A stretch of DNA of 9,198 nt, taken from positions 1 to 9,198 of the forward strand of contig DNXB01000434.1 of assembly GCA_003506995.1 (NCBI GenBank), read 5' to 3'. Below the pieces are notes generated by a model. The model saw only the letters and a program-made list of their open reading frames with translations, searched no databases and was not told the origin of the DNA. Origin of the DNA: Verrucomicrobiales bacterium (GTDB taxonomy: Bacteria; Verrucomicrobiota; Verrucomicrobiia; Verrucomicrobiales; Verrucomicrobiaceae). Shown here piece after piece: positions 1-6,209 of the stretch. Within the stretch, counting starts at the first letter, position 1; each line of letters opens with the position of its first letter. The position numbers and the translations under genes were made by a program.

Positions 1-3000
1 ACCGGCCAACGTGCTCATCAACATGAAGGGCCAGGTGAAGGTGGCCGACTTCGGATTGGCGAAGGTCGAAGAACCCGGCACGCATGGCCTCACCAAGACC
101 GGTTACGCCATGGGCACGCCCGACTTCGTCGCGCCCGAGGTGCTCATGCTCGGCTCGCACATTGATGGCCGTGCCGATTTGTATGCCGTGGGCGTGATGC
201 TGTATCAGATGCTCACCGGCGAGGTGCCGCGTGGTGCGTTCAAGCCCGCCACCGCCCGCCTGCCCGGTCTCGATCCGCGTTTTGATCCCATCATCCTCAA
301 GGCTATGCAGAGCGACCGCGAGGAGCGCTATCAAAGCAGCACCGAGCTGCGGCGTGATCTCGATGTCATCCTCACCGTGCCCTTGGTGCGGCAGGATGAG
401 CCGCCCACCTCCGCCATCCCTGCCGCGCAAGTGGCGCAAACACCCGCCCAACGCAGCGCCGCGCAGAAGCCCCCAGCCAGGAGTGCGGGTGCCCCCACCC
501 GCCAGCCACCAGCGCATGCGGGTGAGGGCACCCGCGCTCCAGTCCCGCCCAAGAAATCCTCCGCCCTTCTCCTGCTTGGCCTCGGTGCTGCGGCGTTGAT
601 TGGGATTGGAGCGTTCGTCATGTTCAGCGGCAGCGAGAAGGCGAAGCAAAGTGGTCCGCTCAGTCCTCTGAGCGGAACGAGCGTACCCGGCACGCCAGAG
701 ACCTCGAAGCCCAGTCCGCCAAAGGCCGTGGCAACCGGACAAACAATCGCTTCAAAGGATGCCCCATCTCAAGGGAACCCCGCAGCCACCACAAAGCCCA
801 GCAATCCACCTCCAGCCACGACACCGGCACAGCCTATCTCCAAATGGCAGCGCGTTGAACCAACCGAGGCGAGATGGAAGCAGCTTGGCCTTGAGGTGAA
901 GGACGGCTGGGTGTCCTTGTTGGCCTCGACAAGTGATTTGGATAAGGCGTGGAGTATCTCAAGTGAGATCAAAGAAAAGATCCCCCGTGACGTGGCTGTG
1001 CGCATTCGCTTCCGCAAAGTGAAGGGCAATTATATCTCTCTGAATTGCCGTTACTCTCCGGTCAAGCCGTACCCAGAGGCCATTTTCTGGAGTGATGGAC
1101 GCTTCCAATTGAGGAATCGCAATACCCCTCTTGGGGCAGCGGTTGACCTTAAAGAGTTCAAGCTGTCCACAAAACCCACCGTCGGCGAGGAGGGAATCCT
1201 CGAACTCGCCGTCATCGGCGGCCGAGTCATCGCCCGCCTGAACTCAACCACCGTCCTCGAACGGGAGGTGGCGGCCATGAGTCCAGCCGGCCCCTTCGAG
1301 GTTCGCAGCGAGGGGCACTGGATCAAAGATGCGGAATACATGAACCTCGATGGTCTGGCCGATCCGCTCAAGTCGCTCGGCTGGGTTGTTCCAGCCGCAA
1401 GTCCAGCCGTCGCATCGACCGCAGCGCCGACGCCACCTCCCGCCTCTCCAACTCCGAGCGCTCCCGCCTCCCCATCTCCCAGTCTCCCCGTCTCCTCTTC
1501 TCCCCCTCCAGCCACCACCATGGCCGCCGCGCCCGCCAGCGAGCTCGACCAGCGCCTCGCCGCGCTCGACGCCAGCTTCCAGGCTGCTGTGGAGCGGGAC
1601 GCCAACACCGCGTTCAAGGCCAGCATTGCCGCGCTGGACAAGCTCTACCTCACCGCGCTCGACCGCGCCCTCGCCACCGCTTCCAAAGGCGGGAAACTGG
1701 AGGAAGCCCTCGCCCTGCGCGAGGAGAAGCAGCGCATCGAGAAAGGCCAGGGCGTGCCCTCCGAGGTGGACGAGAGCACGCAGGCCCCCGGCAAGGTGCC
1801 CGACACGCTCAAGACCCTGCGCAAGACCTACCGCAGCACCACCGCCCAGCATGAGGCCACGAAGCTCAAGGCCATGCAGCCGCTCTACGACAAGTACGAC
1901 CAAGCCCTCGCCGCCGTGCAGACCGAACTGACCCAGGCGCAGAAGCTCGACGACGCCATGCGCGTGAAGAGCGTGCGCGAGCAGATAGCGGCCAATCGAG
2001 GTGGGGCGGCTGCTCCGCCAGTCGCCGCGAATGGCCCAGCGGCAGCGATCCCCCCCAGCACAGCGCTTGCAAGAGCAAGCGCCCCACCTTCCGCCTCCAC
2101 TCTCCTAGCCACCAAGGACAAGCCCTTCACCAACAGCCTCGGCATGAAGTTTGTTCCCGTGCCCGGCACGGAAATCCTGATGTGCATTCACGAAACGAGA
2201 CGGCAGGATTATGCGGCATTTGCATCGGTAGATGCCGACGTGGACGACTCGTGGAAGAGTCAGCAGCGTGCAGGCATTCCCAGCGGCCGCGAGGACAATC
2301 ACCCTGTCGTGGGAGTGAACTGGGAAGAAGCCAGCAAATTCTGCACATGGCTCAGCGAAAAGGAGGGAAAGACTTACCGTCTTCCGACGGATCGGGAATG
2401 GAGCGTCGCCGTCGGAATTGGTCGGGACGAAAAGTGGAAGCCAGACACAACGCCTGAAACCGTTCCCAAGATCACCACGGAATTTCCCTGGGGAGGCAAG
2501 TGGCCACCATCCAAAGGCGCGGGCAACTACTCGGATGCCACATATCGTGAAAAGTGGACGACCGCGCCGTCGATCGACGGCTACACCGACGGCTTCGCGA
2601 CCACGGCACCAGTGATGAGCTTCAAACCAAGTCCGCTCGGCATCTTTGATCTTGGCGGCAATGCGTGGGAGTGGGTGGCGGACAGTTGGAATGCCGCAGC
2701 AAGTGAACGGGTGCTGCGCGGTGGTTCGTGGTTCGATTGCCAGGATCAGGCTCGACTCGCTTCGTCTCACCGGAATCGCAAGGTTCCTACGACTCGCGGC
2801 TATGATATTGGCTTCCGCATCGTCCTGGACACCCGCGCTCCCGCCAGCACGAGTGGAGCCGCCACCAAGCCCGGCACTCCGACGCCTGCCCCGGCTCCCG
2901 CACCGGCCACCCCCGCCAAGAGCGACTTCACCAACAGCCTCGGCATGCAATTCGTCCGAGTCACCGGCATCAAGACTCTCTTTTGCATCCACGAGACGCG

Positions 3001-3643
3001 CTACAAGGACTACGCCGCGTATGCGGCGGCTGTGCCCACGGTGAATCCCCGATGGAAGAACCAGACTCTCAAAAATGTCGCGCCCAAAGGCCCGACTGAT
3101 GATCATCCCGTGGTGATCGTGAGCTGGGAGGATGCGCAGGCGTTCTGCGCCTGGCTCAGCCAGAAAGAAGGCAAGCGCTACCGTCTGCCCACGGATGAGG
3201 AATGGAGCTACGCGGCGGGCATCGGCCGGGATGAGAAGCGCAAGAAGGACGACACCCCGGCCACGGTCTTGCGGGTCAAGGAGTATCCCTGGGGCTCGAA
3301 TTGGCCGCCGTCGAAGGGCTGCGAAAACTACGGCGATGAAAGTTACAACGCAGCGATCAGTGTGCCGAAGTATCTCACAGGCTATGACGATGGCTATCCG
3401 ACCACGGCCCCGGTGATGAGCTTCAAGCCCAATCGCTACGGCCTTTACGACATGGGAGGCAATGTGGCGGAGTGGTGTGAAGACTGGCTGAACAACACCC
3501 AGACAAGCCGCGTGCTCCGGGGAAGTTCGTGGAAAGGCGGAGCTAACGACTTCGAACTGCTGTCGAGTGCTCGCGGTCAGGCGGGAATCACCGTCCGCGA
3601 AGACCAATTCGGCTTCCGCATCGTCCTGGAAACCACCGAGTAG
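1..3643 (+). CDS. Membrane-anchored Ser/Thr protein kinase with two C-terminal SUMF1 domains (5'-truncated)
   Basis: The reading frame enters open at base 2 and reads PANVLIN, the catalytic-loop end of a Hanks-type kinase, so the N-lobe and true start lie upstream. Residues here count from the GTG at base 11. The DFG metal-binding motif is at 13-15, the activation-segment end GTPDFVAPE at 35-43, and the C-lobe helices (DLYAVGVMLYQMLTGEVP) end near 121. A Pro/Ala linker leads to one transmembrane helix at about 184-206. Residues about 278-450 look like a LamG/DUF1080-type beta sandwich (weak call). A Pro/Ser linker (460-505) and two helical repeats (510-660) follow. Two SUMF1/FGE-like domains lie at about 703-940 and 971-1208. 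The inferred role is a transmembrane receptor kinase with its sensor domains outside the cytoplasm. Canonical FGE has two catalytic cysteines near RGGSW; the first copy keeps one nearby Cys (910) and the second none, so ligand binding is likelier than sulfatase activation. Confidence 0.9.
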   Translation, partial: PANVLINMKGQVKVADFGLAKVEEPGTHGLTKTGYAMGTPDFVAPEVLMLGSHIDGRADLYAVGVMLYQMLTGEVPRGAFKPATARLPGLDPRFDPIILKAMQSDREERYQSSTELRRDLDVILTVPLVRQDEPPTSAIPAAQVAQTPAQRSAAQKPPARSAGAPTRQPPAHAGEGTRAPVPPKKSSALLLLGLGAAALIGIGAFVMFSGSEKAKQSGPLSPLSGTSVPGTPETSKPSPPKAVATGQTIASKDAPSQGNPAATTKPSNPPPATTPAQPISKWQRVEPTEARWKQLGLEVKDGWVSLLASTSDLDKAWSISSEIKEKIPRDVAVRIRFRKVKGNYISLNCRYSPVKPYPEAIFWSDGRFQLRNRNTPLGAAVDLKEFKLSTKPTVGEEGILELAVIGGRVIARLNSTTVLEREVAAMSPAGPFEVRSEGHWIKDAEYMNLDGLADPLKSLGWVVPAASPAVASTAAPTPPPASPTPSAPASPSPSLPVSSSPPPATTMAAAPASELDQRLAALDASFQAAVERDANTAFKASIAALDKLYLTALDRALATASKGGKLEEALALREEKQRIEKGQGVPSEVDESTQAPGKVPDTLKTLRKTYRSTTAQHEATKLKAMQPLYDKYDQALAAVQTELTQAQKLDDAMRVKSVREQIAANRGGAAAPPVAANGPAAAIPPSTALARASAPPSASTLLATKDKPFTNSLGMKFVPVPGTEILMCIHETRRQDYAAFASVDADVDDSWKSQQRAGIPSGREDNHPVVGVNWEEASKFCTWLSEKEGKTYRLPTDREWSVAVGIGRDEKWKPDTTPETVPKITTEFPWGGKWPPSKGAGNYSDATYREKWTTAPSIDGYTDGFATTAPVMSFKPSPLGIFDLGGNAWEWVADSWNAAASERVLRGGSWFDCQDQARLASSHRNRKVPTTRGYDIGFRIVLDTRAPASTSGAATKPGTPTPAPAPAPATPAKSDFTNSLGMQFVRVTGIKTLFCIHETRYKDYAAYAAAVPTVNPRWKNQTLKNVAPKGPTDDHPVVIVSWEDAQAFCAWLSQKEGKRYRLPTDEEWSYAAGIGRDEKRKKDDTPATVLRVKEYPWGSNWPPSKGCENYGDESYNAAISVPKYLTGYDDGYPTTAPVMSFKPNRYGLYDMGGNVAEWCEDWLNNTQTSRVLRGSSWKGGANDFELLSSARGQAGITVREDQFGFRIVLETTE
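563..628 (+). other. Single transmembrane segment of the kinase
   Basis: About 22 hydrophobic residues (SALLLLGLGAAALIGIGAFV and onward) follow a PPKK basic stop. They are the only such stretch in the protein. They separate the kinase C-lobe on the N-terminal side from the beta-sandwich, helical and SUMF1 domains. The positive residues before the helix fit a cytoplasmic kinase and an outward-facing C-terminal region. Confidence 0.8.
1469..1508 (+). repeat. Five tandem 8-bp repeats within the kinase linker
   Basis: Five consecutive octamers read TCCCCATC, TCCCAGTC, TCCCCGTC, TCCTCTTC and TCCCCCTC (consensus TCCCCNTC). They are contiguous from 1469 to 1508, with a related CTCCCGCC just before. 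They encode part of a Pro/Ser-rich linker between the beta-sandwich domain and the helical repeats. Because 8 is not a multiple of 3, the array reads in all three phases, and three units are needed to restore frame. The opposite strand has the form of GGGGAGACTGGGAGA-like minisatellites known from other bacteria. Confidence 0.7.
2125..3630 (+). repeat. Tandem duplication of the SUMF1 module, period 801 nt
   Basis: Both SUMF1 domains begin with the same 22 bases (2125-2146 and 2926-2947) and end with the same 20 bases (2810-2829 and 3611-3630). Each pair is separated by exactly 801 nt, or 267 codons. Inside, the shared blocks include HETR, DYAA, HPVV, FC.WLS.KEGK.YRLPTD, GIGRDEK, PW, WPPSKG, TTAPVMSFKP and GFRIVL. 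Small one-codon indels cancel out. This is an in-frame tandem duplication of a domain plus its Pro/Ala linker. It has diverged since, most strongly in the segment after RVLRG.SW. Confidence 0.9.
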
Positions 3644-3659
3644 CCGCCAGTGGGGCGGC
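3643..3659 (+). terminator. GC hairpin at the kinase stop codon, possible weak terminator
   Basis: GCCGCC and GGCGGC form a perfect 6-bp stem around a 5-nt loop, beginning at the last base of the TAG stop. No run of T follows. An intrinsic terminator is therefore uncertain, and the hairpin may act only as a 3'-end stabiliser. Confidence 0.3.
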
Positions 3660-4353
3660 GTGTCTTGCCCGCCACGCACAGACCTCGGCCCGGTTACGTC
3701 GCTGGAAGCATTCGGGCGTGAGGACGAAGCCTCCGGCAAGGCCGACCTCCAGGGCTTTCAGGCGGCACCCAGGTCATTCTTGGCGGCGAAAACAGCGAAT
3801 TTTGCGCGGTTGACTGATTTTCAATCGGTTGCGTGCGGATCTCCGGCGCAAACGCACGAGGTAGCGGCGCAACTGAGCGTTTTTCCGGAAGAACCACGCG
3901 CGCCACCGGAGGAAACTCGCGCTCCATCAAGGGTGGCAGCGCACTTTCGGGAAAGAATTCGAGGGTGGTTGGAACTTCAAAAAAGCCCCTCCGCCGTTTC
4001 TCATTCCGGCATGGCTGCGCTTCTTCAGGGCAATACGGATTTACACCGCAGAGCACCTAGATTGAAGGCGGCTTGATTGTGGGGCGGAGAGTAACTTTCG
4101 TGCAGCCAGCCTAGGGAAACTCGATTTTTCCGCAAAGGGGCAGAGAGGCGGAGGAGCCAAGTTTCAGACCTCTGCATCTCTGCACCTTGGCCCCTCTGCG
4201 GCAACAACCGAGTGTCAAAAGCGCGAAGTTGTTCAGGAGCGGCAAAAGCGACTGAGGCTTCGCCGTGTAGCTCCGGCATCGCATCGATCTGACCGCACTG
4301 TACGGCGGCAGGGTCTTTGTCGGTGACGACGTGGGGAGTCTCAGGAGCCTCGG
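3644..4353. other. Intergenic region of about 710 bases without a convincing gene
   Basis: This is the gap between the kinase stop and the convergent HEPN stop. Open frames exist on both strands (for example 3694-4056 minus and 3567-4076 plus). None shows a recognisable domain, a ribosome-binding site or consistent codon use, and the plus one begins inside the kinase gene. A minus-strand frame starting at 4372, overlapping the HEPN stop, runs straight through the inverted repeat at 4130-4201 and is unlikely to be a gene. Visible structure includes a small hairpin at 3813-3829 (ACTGATT, TTC, AATCGGT, one wobble pair) and the inverted repeat annotated separately. The region may be decayed sequence or repeat-derived DNA. 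Confidence 0.6.
4130..4201. repeat. Imperfect CAGAG-rich inverted repeat
   Basis: The outer arms CCGCAAAGGGG (4130-4140) and CCCCTCTGCGG (4191-4201) pair at 10 of 11 positions. The inner arms 4141-4154 and 4169-4182 pair at 12 of 14, with an 8-base bulge on the right side. An alternative inner pairing joins GCCAAG (4156-4161) with CTTGGC (4186-4191). Both arms are built from CAGAG/CTCTG words, which resemble those in the inverted repeat between trpA and dapF. This is probably a small non-coding interspersed element. Confidence 0.65.
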
Positions 4354-4764
4354 TCAAGAAGACGGCAGGCACGGCGGCTGAAACTGTGGAAAGAGGGCGA
4401 TGATGAGCTTTGCCACTTCACCGCAGATGGATTCGATCTCCGCCTCATCTGGCTCGGCATCAGGCGAGTCATCGACATAGCGATCCGCGAAGTACAGAGT
4501 CTTGAGCCTGCGCCCGGCGGGCAGGAACGAGGATAGGTCACAGCCGCGCACACAGCATTCGTTGGCGAGGCGCTCGAGATCGTGTGTCTTCACCAACACC
4601 CAGCCTTGGCCGATGAGCCATCCTTTCATGGCTTTTTCCGCTGCTTGTTCCAGCCATAGAGCGGCAGCGCCATTGTCGGCATCGTCCATGGCGCGCAGCA
4701 CGCGTTCATAGTCCACACTCACGGCACGAAGCCAGTCAGAGGGGTTGAGCGGATCACCTTTCAT
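4354..4764 (-). CDS. HEPN domain protein (HepT-like partner of an MNT nucleotidyltransferase)
   Basis: This 136-residue all-helical protein has the HEPN pattern (PF05168-like): a helix around WLEQAAEKAMKGWLI (37-51), then KTHDLERL (59-66), then YFADRY (91-96) in the later helices. HEPN proteins paired with minimal nucleotidyltransferases are typically RNases or substrate-binding partners. The RX4-6H catalytic motif of nuclease HEPNs is not visible; the only His is in THDL, with no Arg at the right distance. RNase toxicity is therefore doubtful, and an HI0074-like substrate-binding role is an alternative. The ATG at 4764 was chosen because the HEPN homology begins right after it (NPSDWL). It overlaps the end of the upstream nucleotidyltransferase gene by 11 nt, implying translational coupling in one operon. 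An in-frame extension to 4836 lies wholly inside the upstream gene and is not favoured. Confidence 0.85.
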   Translation of the reverse strand: MKGDPLNPSDWLRAVSVDYERVLRAMDDADNGAAALWLEQAAEKAMKGWLIGQGWVLVKTHDLERLANECCVRGCDLSSFLPAGRRLKTLYFADRYVDDSPDAEPDEAEIESICGEVAKLIIALFPQFQPPCLPSS

Positions 4765-5122
4765 AGACGGGCAGGCCGTGGTTGACGATCTCGTCAAACA
4801 CGCCGAAGGGCCGCGTTTGCTTTTCCAGCCATTCATCGGGTGTGCGCACGAGGATGTCGGTGGAAATCAAGGGTCGTGCCTTCGCGGCGGCGGTGAGAGC
4901 TTCGTAGGCGGGCCGAGTGCAACCGGGGGGGCGTGCGCGGATGACGAGCATGTCCACATCACTGTGCTCCGTGGCCGTGCCACGCACGCAGGAGCCGAAG
5001 ACGATGATCTTCTCCGCACCAAAGTCATCCACCAGGGCCTCAAGCACGCGCTCCAAGTGTGCCCGCGCATCCAACGGACGCGACGGCAGCGAGAGGCGGT
5101 CGAGGTTGATGAAGTGAGGCAT
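4754..5122 (-). CDS. MNT-type minimal nucleotidyltransferase (MntA-like)
   Basis: This protein of about 122 residues has the Pol-beta-superfamily signature GSX10DXD: VFGS at 41-44, then D55 and D57 in HSDVDMLV. The third acidic residue is D89 in ISTDILVRTPDEW, typical of the MNT family. Such enzymes transfer nucleotides from NTPs. In MntA/HepT pairs the MNT adds AMP to a Tyr of the HEPN partner and neutralises it; that role is inferred here from the overlapping downstream HEPN gene. The ATG at 5122 (MPHFINLDRL) was chosen because it places the first helix just before the core. An in-frame GTG at 5176 would add 18 residues, and neither start has a well-spaced Shine-Dalgarno sequence. The gene is transcribed divergently from trpA and looks like an accessory two-gene module. 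Confidence 0.87.
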   Translation of the reverse strand: MPHFINLDRLSLPSRPLDARAHLERVLEALVDDFGAEKIIVFGSCVRGTATEHSDVDMLVIRARPPGCTRPAYEALTAAAKARPLISTDILVRTPDEWLEKQTRPFGVFDEIVNHGLPVYER

Positions 5123-5259
5123 GGGCTTGGCTGCGGAGTTTAGTGCATCGCTGCTCGTGCGCAATTCACCTTTCACTTCCCATCAGTGTCCCTAGCCGGG
5201 GCCACATCAACACCCATCTGGCCGCTCCGTAGCACTTTCGGGCCGCGTCTGCTCTCGGC

Positions 5260-5288
5260 TCGACATTCTCTCTTTCGCATGCTAAACA
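5260..5288 (+). promoter_or_regulatory. Candidate promoter for trpA
   Basis: TCGACA (5260-5265) matches 5 of 6 bases of the sigma-70 -35 consensus. A 17-base spacer follows, then TAAACA (5283-5288, only 3 of 6), directly preceded by an extended -10 TGC. Transcription would start about 3-4 bases before the trpA ATG at 5298, so the transcript would be nearly leaderless. That fits the absence of a Shine-Dalgarno sequence. This is a prediction from motif matching only. Confidence 0.35.
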
Positions 5289-5297
5289 CCCCGCCCC

Positions 5298-6110
5298 ATG
5301 TCCGCCCCTACCAACCGCATCGACGCCCGTTTTGCCCAGCTTCGCGCCGCGAAGAAAAAGGCCTTCGTGGCCTATGTCTGCGCCGGTGATCCCACGCTCG
5401 ATGCCACGATCGACATTGTTTTGGGGCTGGAACGCGCCGGAGTCGATGTCGTCGAGCTGGGCGTGCCGTTTTCCGATCCGCTGGCGGATGGCGTGGTCAA
5501 TCAAATGGCCGCCGACCGGGCGCTGAAGGCTGGAGCCTCCACGCCGGGCGTTTTGGAGATGATCAAGAAGCTCCGCGCGAAGTCCCAGGTGCCGCTGGTC
5601 CTGTTCACTTACCTCAACCCCGTCTATACCTACGGCTACGAGCGCTTTCACATCGACGCGGCCGCCGCCGGAGCCGATGGCGTGCTCGTTCTGGACCTGC
5701 CGCCGGATGAGGCGGCCCAAAACGCCGAGTTGAAGCCCACGCCGGAGCTGCGGCACATCCAGCTCATCGCGCCGACCTCGCCAGCCGACCGCATCGCCAG
5801 CATCGCCAAGAGCGCCGAGGGCTTTGTGTATTATGTGAGCCGTCTCGGCGTCACCGGAGCACAGGCAGAGATCGCCACCGGCATCGCGGAGCAGGTCGCC
5901 ATCATCCAGGCGGCCACCGATGTGCCCGTGTGCGTCGGCTTCGGCGTCTCCAATCCCGCCCAGGCCGCCGAGATCGCCAGCAAGGCCGATGGCGTGGTGG
6001 TGGGCAGCGCCATCGTCAAACTCATCGAGCAAAACGGCTCCAGCCCTGACTGCGCCGCGAAGGTGGAAGCCTTCGTCAAACCGCTCGTCGATGCCGTCCA
6101 CGCCCTCTGA
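5298..6110 (+). CDS. trpA: Tryptophan synthase alpha subunit
   Basis: The 270-residue length is typical of TrpA, which cleaves indole-3-glycerol phosphate to indole and glyceraldehyde 3-phosphate and channels indole to TrpB. The TIM-barrel signature VVELGVPFSDPLADG is at residues 51-65. It contains the catalytic E53 and D64, equivalent to Glu49 and Asp60 of the enteric enzyme. Later landmarks are FTYLNPVYTYG, YYVSRLGVTG and the phosphate-binding GFGVSNPAQ and VVGSAIVKLIE. After ADG the sequence reads VVNQ where many homologues have P-x-IQ, a substitution near the active site that should not abolish function. The ATG at 5298 starts a normal N-terminus (TNRIDARFAQLRA) and is preceded by C-rich sequence with no ribosome-binding site. 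trpB is not adjacent here. dapF follows after a 99-base gap filled mostly by an inverted repeat. Confidence 0.97.
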   Translation: MSAPTNRIDARFAQLRAAKKKAFVAYVCAGDPTLDATIDIVLGLERAGVDVVELGVPFSDPLADGVVNQMAADRALKAGASTPGVLEMIKKLRAKSQVPLVLFTYLNPVYTYGYERFHIDAAAAGADGVLVLDLPPDEAAQNAELKPTPELRHIQLIAPTSPADRIASIAKSAEGFVYYVSRLGVTGAQAEIATGIAEQVAIIQAATDVPVCVGFGVSNPAQAAEIASKADGVVVGSAIVKLIEQNGSSPDCAAKVEAFVKPLVDAVHAL

Positions 6111-6113
6111 TTC

Positions 6114-6193
6114 ACCACAGAGGGCACGGAGAGGCACAGAGGATTGATTTCCTCCCAAAACTCATCTCTGTGTTCCTCGGTGCCCTCTGTGGT
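6114..6193. repeat. Inverted repeat with 29-bp arms between trpA and dapF
   Basis: The left arm (6114-6142, beginning ACCACAGAGGGCAC) and right arm (6165-6193, ending GTGCCCTCTGTGGT) pair at 24 of 29 positions, including 14 uninterrupted outer pairs. The loop is 22 bases. The element begins 3 bases after the trpA stop and ends 16 bases before the dapF ATG, so it occupies nearly the whole gap. No T-run follows, so it is not a standard terminator. The ACCACAGAG...CTCTGTGGT form matches a small non-coding repeat type I recall from environmental bacterial genomes. In the RNA it would form a strong hairpin just ahead of the dapF start. Confidence 0.8.
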
Positions 6194-6209
6194 TGCCCCT
6201 CTTCCCCCC

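Noticed and set aside
2105..3739. A 544-codon open frame on the minus strand opposite the SUMF1 domains
   Set aside because: It is antisense to a clearly coding duplicated domain, shows no recognisable family, and its length follows from GC-rich codon use on the other strand. Its internal repetition only mirrors the SUMF1 duplication.
4025..4372. A possible third gene in the MNT/HEPN operon, starting 19 bases inside the HEPN end
   Set aside because: Its second half is a translation of the inverted repeat at 4130-4201 and the first half has no recognisable motif. A decayed remnant is possible but not supported.
5166..6158. A 330-codon minus-strand frame opposite trpA
   Set aside because: It covers the unmistakable trpA gene and has the Asp/Gly/His-rich composition of a GC-rich antisense shadow.
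6144..6209. An N-terminal extension of DapF
   Set aside because: The extra 22 residues would be encoded by the inverted repeat, and DapF homology begins immediately after the ATG at 6210.
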